Positions 46,404-59,891 of a stretch of 64,000 nucleotides of DNA are shown piece by piece. Origin of the DNA: Glandiceps talaboti. Lineage: Eukaryota > Hemichordata > Enteropneusta > Spengelidae. Under the pieces are notes generated by a model that was given only the letters and a program-made list of their open reading frames with translations, was not told the origin of the DNA and made no database searches. The stretch spans positions 10,893,776 through 10,957,775 of the forward strand of contig NC_135568.1 of the NCBI RefSeq assembly GCF_964340395.1, given 5' to 3'. A program made the position numbers and the translations under genes. Each line of letters opens with the position of its first letter. The stretch's first letter is position 1.

Positions 46404-46602
46404 AAAAAAAGTTTGTTGTTGTACATACAATAACAAACATTTTACACACTTTATCAGTGTTTTGCCATTTATTGAGTTAAAAACAAGGACTTGGCATATG
46501 TTGTTTGATGTTGATTTTTCAGGTAGGAAGCCATTATAAAATTATTCTATAAATTAAAAATCCAAAATAAATGCTCAATTCTCATCCATATGGCCACTTT
46601 AA
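46404..46602. mobile_element. half of a CCATATGGCCACTTTAA MITE
   Basis: Contains the central GTTTGTTGTTGTACATACAA hairpin and the complete right half ending ATCCATATGGCCACTTTAA. The left half is missing, apparently replaced by the 56-bp array. Confidence 0.75.
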
Positions 46603-47108
46603 AAGAAAAAATTTTGTTAAGTACTAAATTTTGACAGGAAGTGATAAGACACAGCTGTTTTGTCAGAAGAGTTCATGACCTTAATAGTAAACTTTCCCAT
46701 TTAGAAGAATGGGAAGATGGAATAAATAGTGGGATTAGGGAATCCTTGAGTTTATCATGGACAATTTCTGACCTCCTTAACCTATGAAGTCTGTATGAAT
46801 AGTTCATGAGAGATGAAATGAATGTTGATCAAATATATAAATTAACAAAATAACTGGACATGAAATAAACAGGGAATGAAATTACTAAGACAATGGAGAA
46901 AAAATTCAGGCATCATATATTGGTAGGCTTCATGTTATTATATTACTTCGACATGAATCAATCATTTTAGTAGCAGTGTATAAATGTGATGCCTCTTTCA
47001 TAAGTGCAGTTTCATGTTCTCATCAGATACAACTACTTTGCTAAAGATAATTATTTGAAAAAATACTTCTGAACATTAGTATTTTTGAAACCATAACCTA
47101 TATATAAT
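46603..47108. other. non-coding stretch
   Basis: No feature recognised. Confidence 0.45.
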
Positions 47109-47445
47109 TAGATGTTATTCCCCCAATATTTGTCTTTGTTCAGCCAAGGAAAATATGAGTGACATAAGGGGCCCTTGTCACTCTGAGTGGCTAGACGAGT
47201 AATGACAAAACCCTAACATAAAGAGTATTTTCCGGCTGAATGAAGAAAATAGTGGGGAATAATATAATTATACCATCATAGTAATATTTGTAAAACATCA
47301 GGAATGTAATGGCTGAGCGTTTTGACTCATATTTTGAACTCAGCAGAACCAATGACGTAGTCTACACATGTTGTTGTGACGTAGAATGACTAGAGTATAT
47401 ATTCCATATTTTTTTATGAATCTAGTTCGTGCATGGTATGATACG
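47109..47445 (-). mobile_element. hairpin element family 'CCATGCAT' (copy C, opposite strand)
   Basis: Reverse-complement of copies A and B: it opens TAGATGTTATTCCCCCAATA and ends GTGCATGGTATGATAC. The hairpin (about 47112-47270) is well preserved. Confidence 0.8.
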
Positions 47446-47538
47446 TGGTGAAGAAATGGCTTCAAAATTTAGTTTCAAAGCTGTCATATTTCTGTAAATT
47501 TTCACTAAAATATAAAGAAAAAGTTGCCTATAGTGTTG

Positions 47539-47631
47539 TACATAATCATTCTCGCAAACCAGAGCTGTTATTTCTTCTGCTACACTTGGGACGGCACGTT
47601 AAGAACGGTGGTTTGCGACGATGTACATAAT
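47539..47631. mobile_element. 77-bp hAT-like MITE with perfect 8-bp duplication (copy 2)
   Basis: The element is 47547-47623, flanked exactly by TACATAAT at 47539-47546 and 47624-47631. The tips CATTCTCGCAAACC and GGTTTGCGACGATG are inverted. An 8-bp duplication is characteristic of hAT elements. It shares interior words with 13157-13262. Confidence 0.9.
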
Positions 47632-47853
47632 GTTCCAGTTGACAGCAAGTTATAACTGTTTCAGTGATTCACCAAACAAAGATTTTATAAAAGATCTATC
47701 ATCTATAGCTGAATGGGAAATGCCTGTGAAGCTACTAGATATCATTTTACAGGGTTAACCTATTTTCTCATCTGCTTCTGTTTTTATCGACAAAATGTTT
47801 TTGATTTTATTAAGTTGAAATGATCTCGTAAAGGAAGCTCATTTTACATTTGA
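47632..47853. other. non-coding flank
   Basis: No feature recognised. Confidence 0.4.
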
Positions 47854-48700
47854 TGTAGTGGTGCTAGACTTTATTTATGTACAGCTGCAGTGCTGGGGTG
47901 CAGTGGCAAAATGGAATAAAACTGAATTAAGTTGTGCTTGTTTGCAGTGAGATTGCTGTAATAGAAACCTTCCTGTTCAGAGATCATCATAAGGGATATT
48001 GTATATATGTTGATAGCATAAATTATATTGTTGTCAAACTAAAGAATGAGGATATTGTTAGGATGTAGTGGTGCTCATGTTTATGTACACACATGGTGCT
48101 GGGGTGCACAAGAAATAAAACTGAAGTTGTCCTTGGTTGCAGTGATATTAATGAAACCATCCTGTTCAGAGGGATGTTGCAATGTTGTATGTTGATAGCA
48201 TACTTGTTAAACTAGAGATAGAATTTTAGTATGTAGTGGTGCAAGATGACTGGATAGATAGATGTGATGTTGGTGTCCAGCGGCAAATTAGAATTAAACT
48301 GATGTCCTTGGTTGCAGTGAGATTAATGAAACCATCCTGTTCAGAGGGATGTTGCAATGTTGTATGTTGATAGCATACTTATGTTAAACTAGAGATAGAA
48401 TTTTAGTATGTAGTGGTGCAAGATGACTGGATAGATAGATGTGATGTTGGTGTCCAGCGGCAAATTAGAATTAAACTGATGTCCTTGGTTGCAGTGAGAT
48501 TAATGAAACCATCCTGTTCAGATCCTGATAGGGGATTTTGCTTTATGTATGTTGATAGCATAAATGTCTGTTCTTGTCAAACTAGAGATAGAATTTTTGG
48601 TTGTATGTAGTGATGCAAGATGGATATAGATGCGATGTTGGTGTCCAGTGGCAAAACGGACTAAAAGTGGAGTTGTCCTTGTCATGTTCAGATATAATTT
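47854..48700. repeat. 170-210-bp tandem repeat, 5 copies
   Basis: TGTAGTGGTGC starts units at 47854, 48064, 48232, 48409 and (diverged) 48605. Units 3 and 4 are nearly identical over about 170 bp. They share GTCCTTGGTTGCAGTGA, ACCATCCTGTTCAGA and TATGTTGATAGCATA. The 65-codon frame at 48413 lies inside them. Confidence 0.9.
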
Positions 48701-49252
48701 GATTAAAATCTGATGTAGTAATACTTGATTTCTTTATTTACCTCCATTTTCTTCCTTTATTGTAGATTGTTTTTGATTTTGTTGTTCTAGGAGTGAGTAC
48801 CTTCTTCTCACTCCCCTGAACATTAAAATTATAAACAAACAACACTAACAAAGGAAATAGACTGAAGTAAATTGGTTCAGATGGTGATAAGGGGTGTATC
48901 TTGATAGCGTGAATGCCTTTTCTGATCAAACTTAATTTTATTTTGAATTCTTTTTGAAAATAATATAAGCAAGAATGATGATGAATAATTTTTATCAGTA
49001 GTGACAAAATAAATACAGTTAGTGACTATAATTAAAACTGAATTGTTTAGGTCTGAAGGGATTTGGTTCCAATGTGTTTGAGTTGTAATTAATCTTCTCA
49101 TTGAAAGGGAAGCCGCTCTGTGATGTCATGGCGAGTCTTATGAAAATAACATCACTTTCTATGCTGTAATTGGATAGCATCTGATCTGATACGAGGATAT
49201 CTAATAAATTCATAACTTACTAAGCATTCTCATGTTCTGTCTGACCCAACAG
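48701..49252. other. non-coding, upstream of a candidate exon
   Basis: No gene seen. The last 25 bases (TTCTGTCTGACCCAACAG) form an acceptor-like tract for the next entry. Confidence 0.45.
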
Positions 49253-49509
49253 TGAACACGTCAGTCTACCGGTCCCAGCCACACAAACTTTTACTCAAAT
49301 TTTGCTACTTTTACCAAAATTTTGCTCAAAGATTGTTATTATTTTGGTCAACTTTGAGCCATTTTGTCTTACTGGAGCTTATGTCAAGAAACTCTTGAGC
49401 AATGAAGGAACCGTTTTCATGAAAAGTCACTTTAGATACCAGCTTGAGATTTGGCTTGTCAGTATTAATAGACTTCTGATATTTGACCAATTAGTGGAGC
49501 AGGAAACAG
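49253..49509 (+). CDS. candidate internal exon, unrecognised
   Basis: A 257-nt segment between acceptor CTGTCTGACCCAACAG (AG at 49251-49252) and donor GAAACAG then GTATGT at 49510. One frame is open from edge to edge (about 85 codons; it includes CLTGAYVKKLLSNEGTVF and ends LVEQETG). In-frame stops sit just outside both splice sites (49242-49244 and 49519), so the open stretch coincides with the predicted exon. It starts after one base and ends with one base left over. It cannot join directly in frame to the acceptor at 55169, so if it belongs to that gene another exon lies between. No domain recognised; it has a hydrophobic stretch near its start. Confidence 0.4.
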
Positions 49510-49725
49510 GTATGTTTTGATTTAACTGTGTACTTGTTCTTTATTAGGAACATACATATGGTCTAGGAGACAGAATGACGATGCTACCCTGTCCAACAAT
49601 GACTTCTAAATTTGTCTCATTCTGTATATCGATCCCATAAATATACACAGAGAGGTTCTGTGAGGTAATTCTAATCAAAGCGTCTTACTGGACTTGTGTC
49701 TGATACACTGAGAGAAACACAGTTT

Positions 49726-49900
49726 TTAAAAGCCAGGGTTGCAATTCTAGATTCTCATATTAATGTATCTTTTCAGTGGACCCATAAGGATTACATAGGA
49801 TTATTCTTTTGTTTGGGACCAACTTTTCCTACAGCTTTACCAGACAACTAGCAACTGTCTTTCATATCTAAAGTTTATTTCTAATCTGAACTTGGCCTTC
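49726..49900. mobile_element. TTTAAAGGCCCATG-family MITE (copy 7, diverged)
   Basis: Opens TTTTTAAAAGCCAGGGTTGC and follows the family order (CAGTGGACCCATAAGGATTA, CTACAGCTTTACCAGACAAC, TAATCTGAACTTGGCCTT). Confidence 0.7.
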
Positions 49901-50282
49901 AACAACATTGAGCTGTCATAATCTGCACTAGCCATCATATAGTCTAATCTGATCTAATCTAATCTAATCTAATATAATATAATCTAATCTAATCTAATGT
50001 AACTGTAGTCTAATCCAAACATTTACCGGTATAACGCACCAGACTCTATGACTACTTTTCAGCGGCACCAATTGAATGAGGGTCAATCCACACAAAATGC
50101 TAAATTTTTTAACATATGTGTCTTTAGTTTGTTCTTGAAAGTGTTCACATTTGATGATTGCTGTGTGGCCAATGGTAAAGAATTCTACAATTTAGATGCT
50201 GTTTGAAAATATACATGGCTACCATATGTCCTGAATATCATTGTTAATGTGACACACTAAAATATTGTGAAATGAAAATTGT
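49901..50282. repeat. non-coding, with (TAATC)n
   Basis: A TAATC pentanucleotide run occupies about 49950-50000. Otherwise nothing seen. Confidence 0.7.
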
Positions 50283-50540
<258 letters not shown>

Positions 50541-52762
50541 TAAGAAATCACCCTCCAAATAAACTGATTTATGCTTCAGATGTTCTTGAAATGATGTATT
50601 ATTACAATATATTATAACCATACTCTGGTAACCACATAGTCTTTGCTGAATGACAGTTGTATCATTATAAAAATAACCCACCAAATCTAGGTTTTAGAAA
50701 TTCTGAAAATGTTATAATGTCATAAGTAATCTACTATATCCATTGAATTAATTATCACTGTATGTCACTCTAAATGTTTTGGTGAAAAAACATTGTATCA
50801 AATGACATCATATAAAAATCACCCTGCAAATCTACTTTTGAGAAATTCTGGAAATGTTACTATTTTAATTCAAACATATGTATGAACATTGTATTAATAT
50901 CTTACAGTGAAGGCATTTAGTTATAAGTACTGTGGGCACTCATGAAAACATGCCTGCATTCAATCTTTCTGATTTAAGCATTGATAAATAAAATGATTGA
51001 TTGCCCTGTTAAAACTGAAGGTGTATGCTTTCAAAATAATACATAAATTGATTATCAACATCTGTTGCACTACTTGATAGAAATTAAAGTGAAAATACAT
51101 CTACTTGAAATGTAGGTATTTGACACCAAATGGTGTAACTCCTACAACAAATATTTATTTTGATGTTGAAAAATTGAAATTTTATCTCTTAACTGTTGAT
51201 AACACGATTCAGTGAATGCATATAACAACGTCCTCTGTTGAACTATTTTGAATATTTACAAATGAAAATTTCTACTCATAGAGTAAAAATAATTCTTCGG
51301 AAACAAATCAAAATTAAGTTATGTTGATGTCTGATCAGTATCGTTAGGGATGCACGACGATGGACTGTTGTAACGTTTCAACGAGACAAGAACAACAATT
51401 TGGGATTCGTTTCCAAGGAATTTTTTACACAGACACAGTGAGTAGAACCTAGAGCCTGTGACTTTGAGCCTATGAACATTTGAATTACGTGATCACTCAT
51501 GAATTCATTCATAACTATGAATCTAGAGTCTATGAACATATATTCTCATATTTTGAATGTGGCTATTGTGAATTACAGATCTTGAAACAGCTTTATTTTA
51601 GGGCTTTCTTTTACAAATATATTTTAAAAAGACAGAACAAATTTCCAGCTAACATCAAGTTTTACTAAACTCAATTTTGAGCTGCGCTAGCTGAGTGCTG
51701 TGAATTATACACAGCAACTGGTATAATTTATGGTCTGCTTTCTTTCCAACTGTCACCTATGAGTATTTTAAACCACTCTACAACTAAAGGGAGCAAAGTT
51801 CATAATGCTTTTGGAAAGATCATGATAGTCCCAAGGACTTCTTGTAGAGATGTTTGGGATACAAAGTGACAGTTGGACAGGATACAGACAGTTACTGGGT
51901 TGGGTATCATAAGTTTTACACCACTGCTGAAAGAATATTTCTTGAAATTTCTAGAAATTAAATTTATGGGGGGAATGGCCAGCCATAACATGTTATAAAG
52001 CCTCTTAACTAACAAGTGAATTGACAGTGTGCTGCTGAGAAATATAACAAAATACTCCAGGAAAATGATACTACTTTGCCAAATAAAAACCTTCTGCAAA
52101 ATGATAGAAAAACCAAGGAAACTCTTGGAAATTAGATGTATGAACCTGTCAAATTAGTTGTGAGTATATTTGCTTAAAGCATTTTGCATTGTTATGACAT
52201 AAGACAACCAGGGTATAAATTCCATATTTTCTGTTTGAATACAACTTAGCTTTCACATGGCATGGTATAAATGCAGTCATTAGTACATGTACTAGCCCAT
52301 ATGTCAATATATTGATCAGCATGTTGTACTGCATGTATCGCCATTGAACAGATTTAGTAGTCATGGTCTCTAACTACACCAGGTATAAATGGTAACAATA
52401 CTATATAGGAACTAGACTACAGATCTAGAGGCCTGGCAGTTTTATGATTATGAAGAAGCCTTGACCAGATTGATTCAGAAAGTGGACTAATGTTACAGTT
52501 TACTAATGGTTTGACAGGTTTTCACCTTTCAGTTTGTCATCATGATCAGGTTATTATGCTAGTACACATGTTAATATTGATCAACATGTATCTCTCACTA
52601 GGATATTGGCAATCAACATAGAAGGACTACCGGTATTAGTGCAAATGACAACAATTGTTGTATTTGGCCAAGTGTCATTGAGGCACATCAATCCTGAATA
52701 TTAAAGGAAGTTGCACAGGTTTCTTTTGTCAGTTTGCCCAATCGTGATGCTTGCCCATGTTC
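50541..52762. other. AT-rich non-coding stretch
   Basis: A ~155-bp loose duplication (AAAATCACCC..CAAATCTA..TTTTAGAAATTCTGAAAATG) spans about 50660-50860. No gene-like frame; those at 51480-51668 and 51800-52364 lack support. Confidence 0.5.
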
Positions 52763-52763
52763 A

Positions 52764-52795
<32 letters not shown>

Positions 52796-52990
52796 GAATT
52801 TCTATGGCGCCAAAATCCAATACGACGTAACTTTCTATGGCGCTGAACAGGAACGATAGTAGATCATTCTAAAAAGTTAGAAAGCTCTTGCAAACAGATG
52901 TGACTTGATTTCCTGCTTGATTTTATTGACAGTGGAATTGTTATTCTGATCAGGATCATCAACCAAGACAGATCGAAAGGTCAATGCTAA
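52763..52990 (-). mobile_element. 5'-truncated non-LTR retrotransposon 3' end (minus strand)
   Basis: On the minus strand, one frame encodes DQNNNSTVNKIKQEIKSHLF, then ARAF and a stop. This resembles the C-terminal 'S..FK..LKTHLF..AF' signature of many CR1/Jockey/RTE-like reverse transcriptases. A short 3' UTR with GGCGCCATAGAAATTCTTTT follows, then a (GATT)n tail at 52763-52793. Only about 200 bp remain; the 5' end is lost. Confidence 0.7.
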
Positions 52991-55147
52991 ACACTTTTGA
53001 ACTGCTTGTGTGTTATAACCTTTGTAAATCAATGATAGTGTCATTATCATTTATCAAAAGAGGACATATTATTTTACTTTTGTTTCATATATGTGAGTTT
53101 CTTTAAAACTTACTTTCTTGAATAGAGTTGTTAACTGTTCATCATTGACTAACAAATTTATAGCAGTTTATACTCTGGTATTAAAACTTTGTTTATGAAT
53201 AATAAAATGATGCATATTATAACACTATTGACGTCAGTTACTATGTGAACATATTGGAATCTGTACCAGTGACAGCTCATCACTTTGTCACTGTCATTAA
53301 ACGAGAAGTTTTAGTTTTCAAACTTAAAACAATTTTATCTGAAAACAATTTAGTTGAATATCAAGTGTGTGCTGAATTTATGGTAAATAGAAACTATAAA
53401 TTTGAATATCTTCAAGTTCTGTTTTTGTTATTGAATGTTTCCTATAAATTAGCAGCTACTATATTTTCACTGAGGCTAATATCTGTGTGTTTATGTGTGT
53501 GTATATGTCTGACTGTCCTGTGTCTGCCTTTCTGTCTTTGAATTTTGGTTTTCATCCCTCTTGATTCTTAGGTGCTGAGTCATATTTGAATATATTGAGA
53601 TTCACAAAGTTAACTCTAATTTTCATATGAGCAAAATTGAACTCTAGCTACCCTATGGTCAAGGGCATCTCATCACATATGGAGTAGACATACTTAGTAT
53701 TGAATCAACATGTCAATGCACTCCAGGAATGTAGCCTTATGCAGTTGGAAAGGAAATAGGAGGGGAGGGGGCCATTTATACACGCTTAAAAACAAAATAT
53801 GTACCACTACGATTTTATGTGGTTAAATAACAAATAGAGAAAGTACAGTGCAAGAACAGATGTTTGGAAGGGGTACATGCAGTCTAGATCTGAATGCTTA
53901 TTTGTTTTACATGAAGTTGGTGAAGAATTGGTCAAGAATCTGTTTTTCTCATTACGGAAATGTATTCCGTTTTCTAGATATACCATAACAATAATCCAAC
54001 TGGACAGGATGCATCATTGGGGTTTGTACCATGATAACAATGTTTAACAAATGTTTAAGAAAAGAAACTCACAATAACCATCATAGACATTTTTTCTGTA
54101 CATGTATATTGAAAAATTTCTAAACTCTGACAATGATCAGGTTTAATATCTAACTGACAGGATAGGATGACTCCAGTGTGTTTGGTCACATTGTCTAACA
54201 AATTTCACCCACCATTACCATGGTATCTGCCTTGGAAACAAAAATCTTAAACTTTTGCTAATACTTTTTTTTTCATTACAACTCAAAAAGCCATTCTGAA
54301 TTAAACTCAAGTACAAAAAATCAGGACTCACCATTGAAAATGTTTCAAAATGGAGGTCAAAATAATACCGAAGTTAAATAACCCGTTTCAAAATTCAGTA
54401 TGGAAAATTATTATGATGTATACATTTCTAAATTCTAATAATGTTGGATGTCAGTAATTTACTTCATGTTGTGTTTCAAATTGAGTTTCAAATTGAGTTT
54501 TAAGTAAAAATAGACCTATAGCTGATTTGAAGAAGCATCATGCATTATTCCATAAAATTCCATGTGTGTTGTACATGCATAGAACTGTGCATATGCTACC
54601 TCAGTGGGTTGGTCATCACCTGCTGACTGCACCCTGGATTAATGAGGGAAAGTCTTCTCTGGTGTTTAGTCTTTGTTCTCTAAACTCACTCAATTAAAGA
54701 GGTCAATATATCTTTTCATTGTTAAATGATGAAAATGTTATTTTTTTAAATTTAAATGTAATAAAGATACACTAAACCAAAGCGTAACAACTACGTGACA
54801 TTGCCTCATGCAGTGCATCATGGCACCGTAAAATTGGCTAGTATTCAATTGTTGGTCTTGAAAACATACAGACAAAGAAAAGATGGTTCTTACTGAGTGA
54901 CACCATTCATTTACCATTGTCTTGTTTGGTCAGTCTGTGAAAGAAATCCTTTACATCAAATTTGAAATATAAGTAAAATGAAAGTCAAGTCATTATGTAC
55001 ACACAGACTTACATTATGTATTGGTCTCCCAATTTTATTTACAAAAAAAGTGAAAGTCATTGAATTCAGGACATAGCACTACTTAATGTTGAAAGTTTTT
55101 GATAGATCAACTGTTTTGTCCAAGATTATTAAATTATCTTTTTTTCT
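52991..55147. other. non-coding, presumed intron
   Basis: No gene-like frame, RNA gene or repeat array recognised. It lies immediately upstream of the acceptor of the large exon. Confidence 0.55.
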
Positions 55148-55169
55148 ATCTTTTTGCTTGTATTGACAG
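55148..55169 (+). promoter_or_regulatory. 3' splice site of the large exon
   Basis: A pyrimidine-rich run (from about 55139, TTTTTTTCTATCTTTTTGC) leads to TTGACAG with AG at 55168-55169. The frame of the exon is closed by TGA at 55164-55166 just upstream, so coding sequence cannot extend through it. The codon GGT begins at 55170, giving a phase-0 junction if the upstream exon codes. Confidence 0.8.
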
Positions 55170-56520
55170 GGTCTGTCAAGCTTGCTATCTTCCCACAATG
55201 CAAGGCAAGGTGATGGTAATAATGGTCATGATGATGAAGCATTAATGATGAGATCTGCACAAAATGGCTCCAGTTCCAGTTCAGAAAGGTCACGTGGGAG
55301 ACAGGACACACCTAAACGAAATAGTTATCATGGTGACACAAACAGAACAAGTCCTATAAGTCCAAGAGGTAGACTGGCATCATCGCCTCAACAGTCTCAA
55401 GGAAATGGTCTTGTTGTGCCCCTTGAAAGACAAGGGAGTGTGAGTAGTGAACAGGAATCTTATGCCACACCACCGTCAAGTTTATCTAACTCGCGTGAAA
55501 CTAGCCCAACTGGAGTACATCATGGGAGAAACCATAGCACAAGTCCAAAACCAAGTCAGCGTGTTCATCCTATGCCAAGTAGACAGTATGGTAGATCTCC
55601 AAGAGAAGAGTCCCAAACTGCTAGTGATTCACAAGATGTAGCACTTGGGTCATCAGGATCCAGTAGCCCAAAGATGTGGCATGTCAATCCTCTACAACAG
55701 CAAACCAGAGCTCAAAACTCTCATGCTCCAAAAACAAAAGGAAAGACAAAGGCAAGATTAGGTAATGTGCCTCAACATGTGCAAAGAACTGGCCACTCGG
55801 CCAACAAACAAGGACAGCCTTTCTTCAAACAGACATCTCTGCCGCGGGATTTTGATCGCCAACATTCACATAAATCCCCTCCTGTAACTTATACGCCACC
55901 TCCTCAACTTAGACATCAGCATCAAACTCCTACCAGTCCATCACAAATGGCACAATCACAACAAGGTATGCTGCGTAGACATTATAGTTGTGATCATGCA
56001 GTAGGTCTTGCTCGCTCTCCAAGCCCACAACGGTCGGCCTTAACAAGACATAACAGTGAAGGCAACCACAGCAGTGCTTTCACTCCTCCGTCACCAAGAC
56101 CAAACCTTCCAAAGCAGCTTAGTTTACAAGATGAATATGTCCATTATGAAAATGGAGAGAGGTTCAGATACCCAGAGTCCAAGAATAGAAATCAGGCACC
56201 CCCGCCACCACCACAAAGATCCAGTAGTCATGTATGGTCTCGTCAAGTTTTAAGCAAGGCGTGGTCACCTCCACCACAAACTTCCCCAAAAGCTGATGCT
56301 CAATATAACCAACAAACTCAAAATGTTTTCTTTCCTACTACTCCCCCTTACAGTCAGCCTGCTCCTTCACAAATTAGACATGACCTAATGCAATCATATT
56401 CACCAGAGAGTCCTAGAAATAGCCAACTGAGGCAGTCTCCAACTGTACAACCAATGCAACACCAAGGTGGCTACCAACCATCTCAAGATTTTTATATGCA
56501 ACAAAACCAACAGCTTTATC

Positions 56521-56557
<37 letters not shown>

Positions 56558-59500
56558 GCAGCAGCAACAACAACAACAATTCCAAATTCAACCTGCGCCA
56601 ATGTATTATGCTAAACAACCACGCCTACCTCTCAATAACATTCAAGGAGGACCTATTCCCCAAGTCTTTCCCAATTATGCAAGCCCTCCAAGACCCGAAC
56701 ATCTTCAGTTGCAACAAACACCTTCACAGCACATGCCTTATCAACAAAGACAGGAAGTTCCTTGTAACTTTCCACAGGAAAGATATCTTTATCAAAGAGA
56801 CACTGCCACTAATAGCACCTCATCATCCAGTAGACAGGACAGCGAGGCTGCAGTTTCTCCATACCAAACTGCCACCATTTCAGAAAGAAGCCCCCTTTTG
56901 CCACAGTATACAAGTGATTCTACAAGTACTACAGCCACAGCATCGACAGCAAGTGCAAGTCCAAACAATGATACAATGTTCTGTTTGATATCCAAGAAAT
57001 CCAAACACCATAGACAACCTCCTCCATACAGTCATTCAAGAGAACCTAACCGACATTCTCAGACAGCCCTTGATGTGCAAAATCCTGTTACAACTAGTAA
57101 AGAAACTGTGTATGATAATCTCCAACCTGGTTTTCAACAGCGTGACATTGATGATGATAATTACTATATGAATGCAGATGCTTTACAGAAAGAAGAGAGA
57201 GCAAGGCGAGGCAGAAGCCCAGGAAGAAGTGACCCTGCTTGGGATAATCATATCCGGCGAAGAGAACGCAGAAGGGATGAGCTGATGAGATCTTCTTCAC
57301 AAGAAAGAGAAGTACAAATACGTAGACGAACACCATCCCCACACCTTCCTCGTCCAAATCAAGAAAGCTCAAGTACCCAAGCTTCACCAAGAAGAAAGCC
57401 AAGGCATACTAGCCAAGATCGCATTCCACAACACCAACGCAGTCCACGATCCAGTCAAAGACATGAAAGTCCAAGCCCCAGGCCAAAAAGGAAAGTCAGT
57501 ACTTCAAGAGAAAAACTTGCCACCAAAACAGATGAACTTCCTGAGTATGCTAATGTACCCCTTCAGAAGAAACATAAAACAAAGGAGAAAGAGGTGAAAA
57601 CAAAGACAAAACAGTTGAACGCACAAGAAGAACCTATCTATGCTAATGTACCCATCAAAGGAGACAGGCGTAGAAGAAGACACCGTAGTAGCCCATCTGT
57701 ACCAAAGCAGATGGACGTACCACCAGATTCACCACCTGATTATGTCAATGTACCACTAAGATATGATAGAATAAGCACTAGTCCTTTACATTGGAAAGAA
57801 AGGCATGTACTGGACTATGTACAACAGTCTTATGATCCTGATTCTGTCAGCAGTCGTAGACCTCCTGCAAGTCCAAAGAAACCACCAGAAAGGGAAAGTC
57901 CATCACCTAGAAGATGGCAAGAGAGTCTTAGTCTAAAGAAAAGAACAGAGAGTTTAAAGAAAGATAACCGTGTGAAAGAAAGATCTCCAAGCCCACCTAG
58001 GAGAAGGCCTGATAGTCCTGGACCAATGTGGAAAGCTGACAGAATTGGCCCTGTGCACAGGCGTGAAAGTGCATCTCCTGTTCGGAGAGATAGACCAAGG
58101 AGTTTTGAAGGTGCACCAGATGATAAACAAGGAAGACCCAGTAGAACTGAACAAGAAGGAAGACCAAGAAGTGTTCATGAAGAGTTGGCTTCACCTGGCA
58201 CTGTTCCTACTGCAATCGAATACCTTAGAACAAAACGTGGGAGAGGGTCAGTGAGAAGTGTTAAAGAACAGCAACAAAGAAGTCGAAGTGTTGGTCCAGT
58301 GGAAAGACCATCTGCTGACCTTTGCTATTCGGCCAGTAATCTTGAGCACTATGCTAGGGATACATTAGATTTGAGACAAAATATATCAAGGTCTTGGGGG
58401 ATGGACATGTTTGCCAGAAGACAAAGAAATCCAGAACTTTTCCCCAACACCTGCTCTGATGTTACTATGAGGGATGGATTTACAAATGAGGCATATATTC
58501 CTGACACTCTTGGTAAAGAAGCTGTTGGTAAAGAAGCTGTTTCACAAATGAACACCGATTCAGCTGAAAGAAGAACTTTTCAACGACATAGATCGTATGA
58601 AGATGCTCTAGATCAAGGATTCATCTCAACTTCCAGTACCAATTCAGAAAGACATTCTTTGGAAAAATCAAGATACCCCCCATCCTCGTCTAAAGATACA
58701 CAACTGTATCATATTCATGATGTTAGGCGTGATGTTCCAAATGCTCTACAACCTTATTTTGATAAGAAACCTGCCCGACATCGGCGCAGTGAGGACTTTG
58801 AAAGAGCGCTGACAGAACTTGATGATATGTATGCTAAATTAGAACTTGAAACAGATGATTTGTACCAACCCCATCACAAGGTTACCACTAGGTCGAAATC
58901 ATCTGAGATGCCTCTGACTTCAGATCACAGAGTTAATCAAAAGAAATATTTGTATGAGGCGCCATCTCAAAAGGCAAAGCGACGAGCTAAAAAGGAGAGA
59001 CCGCACAGTTACACAGGTGGCCTTACATCCACAAGTGATGATTCAGATGATAGATACCAAAGTTATCAGAGACACAGGCACTCAAAGTCACCAAAACAAG
59101 AATTTTCTGACTTTACAAATTATGACAAATTTGCTCCAAAAGTGAAGCAACATACTGTAGAATATGATGTGACGAGTAGTGATGATGAACATCCAAGACG
59201 AGTTCTTCGTAAATCAAGATCTCAAGGTGCTATTTACAGACGGGCAGGAGCTTTTGACTGTCGCCAGTACAGCTCAGAAAGTAGCCCAAGTCCTGAGAGG
59301 ATAAGTAGACGAATGAGGAGCCACAGTACTGGTAGTTTTCTACCAACATCAGACAACAGAGTTGTGAAATTTCAAGAACCACCTATGAGGCCATCAGGGA
59401 AAGTTAGTATTCCCAGTGACTTGAGTCTGTCACAGGATGACCATTCTCCTCAGCATACTAAGAAACATCAAAGAGGAAAAATTAGACAAGATGTACTTGC

Positions 59501-59842
59501 TTTAAGAGATTTTTACGAGGGTAGTGACATTAGCCCTCATTACATCATAGGCACAGACTCAGATTCAATGTCTGTACAGAAAGGGTCCACAGAACAGCAA
59601 ATTACAACATCTGAGATGGAAGAGGCAAACCAAAGCTTAAATGATGTTGATGATTTGCATGACTCAGAGTTTGAAAGAGAAACAGATCTTATACAGTTTT
59701 CAATGAGCCAGCAGACATCTGCCTCACCAAACATTGATGCCATGTCCCCTAACAGAGACTATAGACATAGGCGAGAACCTGTAGTTAGGGAGGTGTGGAC
59801 AGAAGCCACGCCAAAGATACCCCCCAAAATGGATCATCTTCT

Positions 59843-59891
<49 letters not shown>

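Noticed and set aside
56400-57402. Antisense and alternate-frame open stretches inside the large exon, including hydrophobic Leu/Val runs
   Set aside because: Shadows of the polyQ tract and of the true frame; the sense frame is far longer and bounded by a splice acceptor.
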